From NCBI RefSeq assembly GCF_013373865.1, contig NC_050476.1:5006501-5070500 (forward strand): a stretch of 64,000 nucleotides of DNA, given 5' to 3'. The stretch's first letter is position 1, and each line of letters starts with the position of its first letter. Positions 13,401-25,414 of this stretch are shown piece by piece. The translations under genes were made by a program, and so were the position numbers. The DNA comes from Monomorium pharaonis (lineage: Eukaryota; Arthropoda; Insecta; Hymenoptera; Formicidae). The notes beneath the pieces were generated by a model. That model saw nothing but the letters and a program-made list of their open reading frames with translations, was not told the DNA's origin and did not search any database.

Positions 13401-15873
13401 TGCAATTATTATTATTTTTATTTTATTTCCTTTTCCGGAAGCGTGACGTTGAATCCAATTTTATTATAAATCAAATTCTACCTTTCCATTGTCTACAATG
13501 ATTTTACAAGAAGCGAGGTAACATGAAATTAAATTTCTCGTTCTGAATATACCGGAATGTCTCTCCAAGATGTTGGGTCTGGCGCAATCATCCACCTTAC
13601 GTCACGAGTAATATGCGGCTTATTTATAACCACGTGAAATTTCATTCGACGCATCCCACCTGTAAAGTGCTAGACACGCAGGATTGCTTTCCAAGATATC
13701 CCGCAAGATGTCGAGCTTCATCGATCAAACAAACCGGAAGAAAATATAACGCGCAATAAAAGAAGATAATATATATTTTCCGTTTCGTTTATGTTATCCT
13801 AAAACATACAAGTCAAATCATATGTTAGCGAGATATTATGTCTTCCCCTTCCCCTTCCCTTGTTTCTATTATCCCGCAATTTTTTTACGTCATTGTTAGA
13901 AACTGTATGACAACCGTATACACATCCGGCGCATAAAATTACATTATTCGACAAATTTTATCTCTCCTATTCAACGTGATCGAAATATAAAATTCTTTTG
14001 TTGGCAACGCGGTCGTGATATAAGTTGTATTGTACATAAGCACTAACTTCCGCATTTTAGGCAAATGTCCTCGCAACATTTTATTGTTCCTTCGCGCGAA
14101 CTATTTTACGTTGTGCTGTACCCTGCTGGAAGAGAAGATACAGATTTTTGATTTATGACCTGAAATATAACTTTCCAATCGTAAACCATATCCCAATATC
14201 GGTTTCTTTTTTGAGAAGATGTACCAGTTTTTACAAAATTACATTTAATTAAATATATCAAAGCTATGACGTGAAAAGACTCAAGTAAAATAATGAAAAC
14301 TAGTATATTTTCAATTTGAAGCAATGTGTTGAAATATGGTACAAATTACGGAAGTTAACAAGAACTTATTTTTATAACCGTTATAAAATACAAACGAATA
14401 TAAAGAAACGTATGCATAAACGATATAAATCGGTAATTTCAAGTTTGATAGCGTTCGAAGATATTTGAATCTGTGGAAGATATCAATTTCCACGAACGTA
14501 GTTTCTTCGCCTTAATACCTTAAGTGCACAAGCTCGTCTACGTGCTGGAATCGTTTACACCCTCTTAATACTCACAGCACATATACGTGCCGATAGCACG
14601 TACGTGAACGAGGTGTGTGATACAGTTTATATGATTCAGTAAGAAGAAAAGAAGGAAAGTTTAAGAACTCGTCAATTTCTCGATTCAAATATGCTCGTTT
14701 GTACCTTGTTTTTTGCACATTATTTTACGACATTTATATCCTTTTTAATTTGTATTGGCGCTTGATGAAAAATTGAAAAAATCCCTTCTCAATATCTCCT
14801 TGGCGGTTTCTTTCCTTTTGCTGCATGAAGTTAATGCGCTTCGGAACTTTCACATTTTAAACTGACAATTTTTGAAACGTGCCGAGTAGAAGTTTAGATC
14901 AATACTTTTGCAATGATGAAAAATAAGATCTCTCTGGAGAGGTATTAAACTTTTTTCACGCTACTGTACAGTGGACAGGAAAATGAAATAGGACGGGCTA
15001 TAAAACGAGAAAAACGCTTTATGGTACATCTCGTAGTATCTTTTCCCAGCGATATTTTTCCTCATTTGATATTGGCGATGACAAATGCTTTTCCACTGAA
15101 CTGAATACGCATACGGCTTATATGTGAAGCAGTAAAAAATTTTTATCATATATTTTAGTTCGTGGTTTCTTGATAAACTTGTAATTTATATTCAAATTGT
15201 AAGAAAACCATTTAAATTCTTTTCTTTTTTTGCGATTCCTATTTAGATATAGTTTGTAAGTTCAAAAAATTTTTGATCTCAAAAATATAAGAAAACGTGA
15301 TTAAATAAAAAAGCATTTATTTTTATCTTTTAACGTGGTCATCTTTTTCTCCAATACAGATTTTAAAACGATGATTTAATTTTCCTATAAATTTCTATTT
15401 AAAAACATTTAAAATTTTTATCTTTAAAATGATTTTACATTGCAGAGAAAATATTTTTATGTGAAAAAAATTCAATTTATTTTGGTAATAAAAAATATAA
15501 CTAAAATAAAAGTTGATTATAATGGAAGCAAAAAAGATTTCTTGTTTTATCATCTTAATTGGATCGGAAAATTTTGAATTTTACTATGTATTTATACACA
15601 TTTGAGAGATACTATGTTTCAAAATTCAAACGTTTAAATATATTATACTTTCGCATATTATATTTATGTGAACGTCATCTATATTTTCTATGAGCACGAA
15701 GCACGTTTTACTTAAATTTCATCATGACATATTGGAACTTCGAATAGATTGGCGTCATTTTACATTGCACATAAAATCGGGTCGTGCGGCATAAGCGGCA
15801 AACTGATTTACTCTCGATGCAGAAAATCGATCTCGCGATTTTTTCGGACTTTGTATTCCTTCTCTCTCTATCT

Positions 15874-15983
<110 letters not shown>

Positions 15984-17577
15984 TTGCTTTCTCACTTTTA
16001 GCGTCGGCAATAACACGTCCACTATCTATATTCGCTCGGAGAATTTCGTTTGTCGAGAAATTTTATTTCCCGTTGTTCGACGCGATCGAAATGCAAACTC
16101 CCGTCGCCGTTTCTGGCACCGCATCGGTACTTCCGGTTCGCTCAGTGAAACGCGTTATACACATGCATACGAGATTCTTCTCCGCGATATGGATTTACGG
16201 TAACATCCAGAAGGAATGAAGGAACATTCAGACGACGTGCCCGGTGCCGCAGTTCCTCGCTTTTTTATCCCTGAATTTTTCGCGTGCCTCCATGCTCTCT
16301 CCAATCCTTTTTTCGTTCGGATTGCTTTCACACTTCTTTAGTTTTTCGAAGTAAGAATCCTATAACTCTTCATATTACATTAAATAAGAATATATTTAAA
16401 AGATCTATGTCACTTAACTTTAGCTTATAACTAAGTCAGGTTTTCATATAAAGAAAGTTAACAAACTTATAAGATGGTTCTACAGATAGGATCAAAATAA
16501 ATATAATTGTTAATTACTTATAAATAATTAAATGAAAACTGAAGATATGTTTTAAATATTCTATCTCACATAAATGAGCATAATTAAATTTGTAATTCAT
16601 AATATCAAATAATCGACACATATTCGCATTGCGCGAGAAAACGGCAAAACGGGAATTTGTGCTTGCATTTGCCCAGACGCGCAAAGACAGTTACGTTATG
16701 TTTATATTTGAGGAGCGTTTCCAGAACTTCGGGAAAATATTTTAGTATTTGTGTTTACCTACACGGGGTGGTGGAAAGGAGGCGCAGGAGCAACGTACCA
16801 AGAAGGAGGTTACGGCGCATAAGCGTCTCTCTTTCGATCGCGCGCACTCGCCCCGATGCTTACATTCGTCTGGAAATATATAGTTACGGCAAAGCGAACG
16901 TTTATCCACGCGCAATGTGAGATTCTCCGAGGGAAACATGGATTTGCAAGTGCTACATCGCATGAGCGCGAAGAAGCTTTCTGACAGAGAGGGGCCGCCC
17001 TTTTTAACCTCGCTGTTCCGTCTACGACTCTATGCGAACACACATCTCCCGTTTCCTCCTTCGTTTGCTTTACAGAACGCTTTTCGATCGCCTTTTATTT
17101 TTTTTTCTCCCCCCTCCCCTTCCCTCCTTTTTCTTCCGTCTCTCCGTTTTTTCAAGTTGCCGCAAGAGGTTTATCGATTCTATCAGGCTAAAAGTAACAG
17201 AACTGTCGTAACGTAAACCCTTCGCGCGATTAATAACGCGGAATAATTTTCTTCGCATTTTCGATAATTATTAACAATATCGTACGTTGTTAAACGCGAA
17301 TATTTATATAAATTTTTATAATTGTCAGTTATGTAAATTGCATATTAATTATTGTCTTGCAACACAGATCTAAACTGAAGTTGGAATACGTAATATCACA
17401 AATTAAATTGACAAACAATTAAAGACGTTGATGCTAATAAACATTTCAAAACACTGATTTATTGTGAAAAACATTATTGCTTTGTTAAGTTAATATTTTC
17501 TATCATATCGTTTACGGATTATTTGCTGGGTGATTTTTTGACGATGCTCGACCGCGGCTATAAGATACGCGGCAAAC

Positions 17578-17598
17578 CTCGCGATTAAAAATCGCGAG
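17578..17598. repeat. Perfect 9-bp GC-rich inverted repeat with a 3-nt loop
   Basis: CTCGCGATT, loop aaa, AATCGCGAG, followed directly by the palindrome CGATATATCG. It sits at the border of an AT-rich and a CpG-rich block. No function can be assigned. Confidence 0.75.
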
Positions 17599-18085
17599 AT
17601 CGATATATCGCATAGCAATATATCATGCCTCGAAGCACCCGCAGAGAACCGCGCGGAATATAATCTTTATGACCCCCCGTATCAAAGGATGCCGTACGAC
17701 GTAAAATACGTTTTCTTTCCGCAAAAGTTATTGATTCCACCTTCTATGCGATCGCGCCCATGTATGGAAAACAGATTCTCGGCGATAGGGCGCAGCGTGC
17801 GCTCTCGACAATGCAAGCTTAGAAGAAGCAATCGCCCAAAGTGCCGAAGCTATACGTCATTTGTGCAAGAACCTGTTCGCCGACCTCGTGTGTTCCGCGC
17901 GCTCGTCTTCCGTCCTCGGTCTCGTCATCATTCTCGGCGTCTTACACGTCTTTTGTAACGTCAGATCGACGAGTGCCTACGCTTTCTCGCATTCAGGCTA
18001 TGCACATACATTTGCTATGAGGCAATTCGTACAATTCGACGAGGGATGAAGAAACGTTTCGACAAAGCTGCCAGATCCCAATTTC

Positions 18086-18088
<3 letters not shown>

Positions 18089-18173
<85 letters not shown>
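18089..18173. repeat. (CT)n microsatellite, ~42 units
   Basis: An uninterrupted CT dinucleotide run about 2.1 kb from the previous array and in the same orientation. Confidence 0.97.
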
Positions 18174-18176
<3 letters not shown>

Positions 18177-19084
18177 TACTCGTTCGCTCGCCCTCTGGTT
18201 TCCCCATCGGCTTTAGAATGTCTCGCACGCTTCTTCGCTTCGTTTATTTCCTTTACATCCGGCGCAGCTTTCTATCCGCGACTTTTACTTTGCCATGCCA
18301 AGCGGCTGTCGAAGTGTTTTGTAATCCCGGAAAAGACGTGCCCCGCGAGAAAATTGATTTTACACCCGGGCGCGCGTTCTGTCATGTTCTAAAACGTATC
18401 CAGCGCCTTCAAGGATGGCAGGTACTGATCCTTTTCACGCCTGTCGTATTTCCTCGAGTCTGAATCATAATATATTGATAGTAAAAATGACTATAATAAT
18501 AGTTCAATAACACGTTAGTCGACAAATTTGGTTTTATTATATTGGTTTTATTAATAGGAAATTAATTTTCACATAGAAAAAAGTCTAAGCATACACAGGA
18601 ATATGACTCAATGATATATAAATGTTAATAATTAAAAGTTATTATTTTTTATTATTAGAAGGCTGATATAAAATAAAAGTAGAAGAGAACAAATATTTTA
18701 TAGTTGTATTAAAATTTATGAAATAAAGAAAAGGAGAAATCGGTTTTCAAGTTTTTTTTGTTAGAGAGAGTGAATAGTATCTGTAAACATTTATGAAATT
18801 AAATCTTTAATCGCACTAATATTACCACGTAAAATGTGTTAATCTATCACTAATGAAGAACGCGACCGCAGGGCACGCATATGAAATATTTATTATTGAT
18901 CATGCTGTTTAAATCGTTCAACCGTACTCTCAATTACCAGTAAATTTCACGTGGTTGCAATACTGCAGGATATTCGCAAATTAAACGCATATATGATGTA
19001 GTTAAATGTAGAAAAATCTTATTAATTTTAAAGGAAGAAAGAGGTTTAGGTATATATATGGTAAAAATATATATACTATGTATG

Positions 19085-19107
19085 TATATATATATATATA
19101 TATATAT
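19085..19107. repeat. (AT)n microsatellite
   Basis: An alternating TA run with TGTA flanks. Confidence 0.93.
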
Positions 19108-20360
19108 GTATATTATTTCTTATTTCTAAATTTTTCTTTCCTTAAAATTTCAAAAATTTTTATTTTTTGTTTAATTGAATTTATAAACTTAATATATTTT
19201 TAATATAAACATGTAACATTTTACAATTTGCAATACTTCGAAGCTTAAAGTGCAAAATTAATCATGCAGGTGACACGCTGTAATTATTGAATTACACGCG
19301 AAATTGTATATTTTGCAAAATTAAAAATATGAAACTATAAAACGTTTAATTACGCATGAACGAGGACACGCGTTATGAAACTATGCTTTAATTGCGCAGC
19401 ATACTTCTCGGAACTTGACCGATCGCAATATGCCGGCGATTGAAATTCGTGATAAACATCACGATGCATTATGGACGTGTATGATAAACCGTTGAAAATT
19501 TCGAAGCCACACACTCCAGGCGATTTAAGTGTTTTCGTGATAAATGCTGTTTAAATCGCGATTAAACGCGCAAAAGTCCCAACGCGTATAGAACGCGCAT
19601 ATATACCAAAACAGAATAAAATTTAGTTGGCCAATTACCAAGATAATAAGCTTTGAAAATTAAGCATAATAACCGGCTGGTTTGGCGCGCGAAAGGATTA
19701 TTAATGCAAATGAAATCAATAAGCGGATGAACGAAAGGTTGGCCGAATTGCGCACGGTTCACCGAGCTGTGCGCTGCTATTGCGAGAGAATTAATCCATG
19801 ATACTTGTCCACGATACTTAATATTTGTTCGCTAATTGCTACGTGTCACACACGTATATATATATCCGCAATTCATTTTCCCCCACATTACATTGTTATC
19901 TTTCATCCGTCCGCGCATTATATTTTCGCTTTGTCACTACTGTTCCATTTTTTCTGCGTTACATTCTCACTTAGCCATTATCCCGCGGCGTTCGTTCGGT
20001 CGATCGCTCGCGGCTGCATTTTACGGACGGGAACTAAATTTAATGTCGTTAAAAGTATTTTCTTATTGTCACGGGCCGTTGTCGTTTCCTACATACGTAG
20101 AATTTGAGCGAATTTCCTGTTTGCAATATCTTTTCCTCGGCAAGTACGAAACGATATAAGACTTCGAGGGTAGTGCAAATACGGCGCCCCGCGAAAAGTT
20201 TATTTTCGAAGGTTTCCAACACGATCGGAATTCGGATCAGATCGTGGGAAGAAGTTCGTTACAGTAACGAACCAGCAAACCTTTTACCGGACCCGTGCGC
20301 GCCCGACTCCTTAATTTTGTTCTCCAAGTAAAGAAGCGTCGGGTCTGTTATTGGGCAAAT

Positions 20361-20430
20361 CCACACACATACATACACATGCACACATACACACACACAC
20401 ACACACGCACACACACACGTGCGCGCGCGT
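20361..20430. repeat. (CA)n microsatellite followed by (CG)n
   Basis: A compound CA run with TACA and GCAC interruptions, ending in a short alternating CG tract; such alternating purine-pyrimidine DNA is Z-DNA-prone. Confidence 0.93.
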
Positions 20431-21389
20431 TGCAATGAACTGGCGCAAACTTCCTCAAACGGGCGACTATATGAGCGTGAAAAATATACTTTATAAGTGC
20501 CAAACTTCGCTATTAGCTAGCTCTCTTTTCGGATAATTTCGCAAAACTTTCGAATATAGGTTTCAAAAAAATTGTTCACTTTGTAAAAGTTTTTGCGGCA
20601 GTGTAGCTAAACTTTTGTGACATGAAAATAGATATCGTAAGTCGAGACATTCCTAGTTAATGCAACTTTTCGTAACGTAAAGAGGAACATATTGTTTACA
20701 TTTGCTATCTTATTTGCTTTGTCGAAAGAATTGAATATTGTATGGTTCTTTTATGGCAAGACCAATTTATGTTACACTTCTTGACACATAAAAAATAAGT
20801 TCTTATAGGGAGTAATTGGGGTATATATGTACGTCGCACATATCAAAAACTCAATTTATTAAGTATTATTTATTTTATTTAAAGTCGATAAACTATATAA
20901 AAATTGTATATTGTTTAATAGCATAAGAAATTTAGAAATATCTTATATATATAAAAAAAACGAAAAAACATTTTCATTGTATATCAAAAGAGCTGGAATA
21001 TATGACCACTCATGGATGAAACAATCAAGCTGAGCAAAGAATACAAGCGCTAAGCATTTATGTTTTGCTATACTCTACCCTTTACTGTTCTTCTACGTTC
21101 ATATATGTATCACGAAATAACCATCGAGCTTTTTACACTCTCTACAGAGAGTAATCATTTTATGTAGGTTGTAATATATCGTTGCGGTACTTATTACATC
21201 GACAAATTGATTTAATAAAACTCATTATATTTTATTAATATCAACAGTAAAAAAAGTAAAACAATTCAAATATAACATAAAGATACGTAATAGTGAGATT
21301 GCAAGCGAATTACCTCTACTCCTTCTATTTTTTCTGACATTTGCGACGTAAACCTTCACGTGGTATGAATATCAGTCATCCACGTAATA

Positions 21390-21432
21390 TGTGTGTATGT
21401 GTGTACGTGCGTGTGTGTGTGTGCGTGCGCGC
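21390..21432. repeat. (GT)n microsatellite followed by alternating GC
   Basis: A GT run with TATG and TACG interruptions, ending in gcgtgcgcgc; it mirrors the CA array about 1 kb upstream. Confidence 0.93.
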
Positions 21433-22091
21433 AACTGCTTTTTTCTACCTCTCTTCTTGTTACATATATTACAAACTAATATTACAGAAGATAAAAATAC
21501 TCTTCATTTATGTACACTGTATCTAAATGTTTTTCGTTCTCTCTTTCTTAGGAATAAAAAACCTTGGTTATTTCTTTTTCTGTATGCAGTTAAAAGCTCA
21601 GTAGCTTCGCTATCAATTTTTTGTCGCAAGCAGAAATGCATCTAAGTTTCATTAAACAAGAAATACATACGTTTCCGCAAACTTTTTACAAATACTTTCT
21701 AGGCACAATGCTATATCGTGATAATCCGTGTAAATTTTAATCAGCGCGTATTTTACTTCATTCATTTTACTCTTATTCGCAAAAATTAATGTTTGAAGAA
21801 TCGTGTAGAGAGTATATAGAACGTTCTTCGGCTTTCACGGAAATCAGCGCCGAGCGCAAAAATTTGCATTTTAATCTTCATACCAACATTGAGAAGTTCT
21901 TCTCGTACTTCGCGAGACATTCTGAAATGCAGGGATCTTTGCAATAACTAGAGGGAAGATTCTCGGTAAATGCGCTGACGCTTAAATAAACTTAATATGG
22001 TATAATGAAAACATGATGAAATTACAATGAAATGAAAAATATGCAGTAACCGCTGAAACTATATTTTAATAACTATAAAACTATTATTAAT

Positions 22092-22111
22092 TATATATAT
22101 ATATATATATA
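22092..22111. repeat. (AT)n microsatellite
   Basis: An alternating TA run of about ten units. Confidence 0.93.
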
Positions 22112-23040
22112 AACGTTCTGCTATGAAAATTATACAATCTTACAATTTTGACCAGAAAAATTACAAAAATAGCTTGAGGTCTTTATTGTGACATATCCCT
22201 TTAAAAATGGCCATTTCTAAATGTATGCGTAGTAAACTTTACCATCTACGATTAAAATCCCTGCGGACGATAAAAATCTCTCTGTATTCCGGTAGGACGG
22301 AAATTTTCTTCGAGTCGCGAACAAATTGTGATTTTGTGCTCGTGAAATCCTCGAAGGCTCGCTCGCTTCATGGAACTTTATAAGTCCCATCTCACTGGTT
22401 CTCGCTGGCATCTGCGTAGAAATTTACGCGCGGTTTCGCTATAACGTGGCTATCGACTCGTCCCGTCCATGGGAAGGAACCTGCTTTAATGGCATACTGA
22501 ATCGGTTTAACGTCTCGATAGAAAAGGATTTCGCCCTCACGCCGTCGACGCTTTCGTCTAATGCTTTCCAAAATTTGCATCCTAATCTTTGTAAACCCCG
22601 CAGGGATTACCGTCACCGTCTTCTTTCATCGTCTCGAGGATTTGCTTAACCTCGGCTTTCTTTGAGAGGTGACTCTCGTACTGCGATCGATATACCATTT
22701 TACAGAATTTTCCTTAAAGTTCATGCCCTTTGTAACACGGAAAATGTATTTAAAATGTGCAGAGTATATAAATTAGCATTTTATTTAATTATATAAATCG
22801 GGAGGTTATATAAGCACAGATTTTACAAGTATTTTAGTATGCTAATATTTATTGTAATAAATCGTATACTTCTTAACAGCAAGATCAATAACACACACAG
22901 TAGTACATACTCTTAATGGTATTTCTTGACCGTGAAAGTTTATCGTGAATCGCACCGAGTGGTAGAACCTACGTCTGGAGAGTTGGCGAAACTTAATATA
23001 AGTTCGACCGTCAATTAATCAGAAAATTACCGTAAATGCC

Positions 23041-25301
23041 GGTGATATTATCGGCACCTAGAAACGTCATAAGTTTCGGAACGCATCGTGAAGGTGTGGC
23101 CGACGGATTGGCCGCTAATCAAATACAGAATGGACGAGGGGGCGAAGGTAGAAGATTTATTGTAAGTAAATACAATTAGGAGTTACGAGTGCCTTCGAGT
23201 AACCTTTGGCCCCAGCTGACGCTAAACCAACTATAGCGAACCTGACCTAACTAAATAATCGAATTAGAGGCGCCTTCTACCGCGGTAGCGTCCTAGCCGC
23301 CCCGCTACGAAGTCCATTTCTCATCTTCTCATCCACTTCTAACTTACATTCGACACGATCCTTGGACCGTATTCGCGAAATTGGCCCTGGGACAGTAAAT
23401 TGACTGTGGCTTGGCGACGGACACGATTTCTCAGGTGTTGCGACAGTTGTTCCTCGACATGATCTTCGTAGACGAAGTTTGAATGGGAAATTAGAGGGTA
23501 TCGTTAAACGTAAGAGATCTCTCGAAGAGTATCGATATGATACTGTAAGTTACTAATACAAAGTTATGTGTCGTTAAACATGCGCGCGCGCACGTGTATG
23601 AGTAAGAAAAAGTACAAAAGAATGAATATAAAAGAAATCTCAATATCAAACCATGTTTCTTCTATAATTTATATGGTATTTGATTTCGCATATCATTTTC
23701 GCATATTTTTATCGATTAAATTTTTAAAACTCTCGTCCTGAATTTTTTGTTCTACGAAGGAATAAAAGGAACATCGTTTTTCCATAATCCTCGGCGAAAA
23801 AATAAACATCGCTTTACCTGCGGACAAATTTGTATGCACAACGTTTCTCACAAAGTGCAAAGTTCCTTCGCGACAAAGTTGGGATATCGGATACTCAGCG
23901 ATTCGACGAAACACTACGCCCTGCCTGCTTTCTAAACAGCTTTCAAGCGCGACAAACGATCCCCTCGGTACACGATCGACGTCTGATCAATCTCGAAACA
24001 TCTCGCGCTTTCTTTGAAAACGCGACTCTTCGTATTGAAAATATATACAACTTCTTTCTTCGTTTCCAGAAAGTTTCCGGTTTTACAGCCGTTTGCGATA
24101 ACGAAACTTTCGCTTGTTCGAGTTTTTAACAAGGAGTTTATGCCTTTGTACAATGACATATTGACACGCATTTCAAATGCAGTCTAGTTCATACTTTTGG
24201 CCATGTTGAAAATTAATTTGATAATAAGATATTTAAATAAAAACAGATATTTAGGCACATTAATTTAGAATGAAAATAGAATACTTATATATAATAATTT
24301 TTACAAAACTTTACATATAAACACATTGAATTCAAACAAGAATCTCTGATATCTGATTCAAAAGTCTCAGTGCTGTTCACAGAAAAGTTGATGACCTCAA
24401 TCATACCCCTATTGCATAAAGGTCTCCTTCACTATAAACTTTTTTTTTTAGTAATAGAAACTCTGAGATTACGAGAAACTTCCATAGATAGAAATCAATC
24501 GAACACAGAATACTGATGCATGTCATCAGACTTAAGGATTCAATCAACGCATAAGAATCTGCAAAATTTTGTTTATGTAGGAAAAGATCTAAAAATAAAA
24601 ATTAATGATAACTGATAAATAATAATTACTTTAATGAGCTACTGTGATATGTTAAGAAATTTGTCTGAGAAATAAAAGATTACGGTAAGCTGATAAATAA
24701 TTATTTTGACGAGCTATCATGCTGAGCCAAGAAGTCTGTCGATTGCGGATAACGCAAGCTGATAGGCGATCATTGATTTATAATGGCTGGCAAATGGCCA
24801 CGTCACGGCACGTTCATCCCGATTTGTTCATTTTAAATCCGCTGGGAATTTCTTGAAGCCCGTTTGAAAGGGCCCTTTTTATTGACGGGGGCTATCGGCG
24901 AAACCACGCCGTGTCCGATAAGGGCGGCCCGTCAATAAAAGCGCATCGGTGATTTACGAGCCGCATGCGGAATGATGACAAAAACAGGCCGCAATAAATC
25001 GCACGAGTACATCGGCCGCCGCGGGTTATTTGCTGTATATCACTTCGAAAGAATCCGTAAATTTGCCTGCCGCGCGCCAAGATCCCGTCGTAAATACGTG
25101 ATCGTGATGGTAGCGCAGGTAGGTTGGCGCGTAGCGAGAAAGAGGCGGACGTGGGATGGTCGCGCGACGTACATAGGTGGACCCCGCAATAATTTATCAC
25201 GCTAACCGTTTTCTTTTATTGTCACGACGCATAAAAGCCGGCGCCCGGTTATACGTGCGCATACGAAATGTACGTTAACATGCGAAACGCGTGTGTTTCA
25301 G
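23041..25301. other. Sequence immediately upstream of the first visible CUB-gene exon
   Basis: A GC-rich block at about 23050-23560 is followed by AT-rich DNA with a degenerate ~78-bp tandem duplication at 24607-24770, then a second GC-rich block at 24890-25300 that leads into the exon. It is presumably intron, because the exon at 25302 starts inside a codon. A tiny ATG frame ending at a gtaagt donor (23130-23161) is phase-compatible but unproven. Confidence 0.5.
24607..24770. repeat. Degenerate ~78-bp tandem duplication
   Basis: The motif (a)CTGATAAATAAT...TAATTA/ATTATT...GAGCTA-T-TG starts at 24612 and again at 24690, followed in each case by a related AAG-A-T-TGTC-GA- stretch. A third partial start (aagctgatag) begins at 24759. 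Offsets are about 78 and 69 bp. The unit is AT-rich and non-coding. Confidence 0.55.
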
Positions 25302-25414
25302 GATAAACGAGAACACAACACGGTCTCAGTTCCTGGCCTACTTCAGCTTCTCGTCCAAAGCGAGCACGTCTGTCGGCTGGCCGGTGAGGGGCGGACATCC
25401 GGTTAACAATACGG
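25302..25414 (+). CDS. Internal exon of a CUB-domain extracellular protein gene (linker segment before the CUB domain)
   Basis: This is seen as a 113-nt exon between an acceptor (gtgtgtttcag) and a donor (g|gtaaga). The open frame starts at 25303 (ATA), after one base that completes a codon from an upstream exon, and ends in phase 1. It encodes about 37 residues beginning INENTTRSQFLAYFSFSS and ending GGHPVNN plus the Thr codon. Two N-glycosylation sequons (NTT and NNT) fit a secreted or cell-surface position. There is no cysteine, so this looks like a linker or the tail of a preceding domain rather than a complete fold. The last base joins exactly in phase to the exon at 34060, giving an uninterrupted NNT-E-CD junction into a CUB domain; this phase match is the main support. 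No initiator or signal peptide is present, so at least one upstream exon is missing. I do not recognise the orthologue. Suppressor-of-lurcher-like and other multi-CUB insect proteins are possibilities only. Confidence 0.72.
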
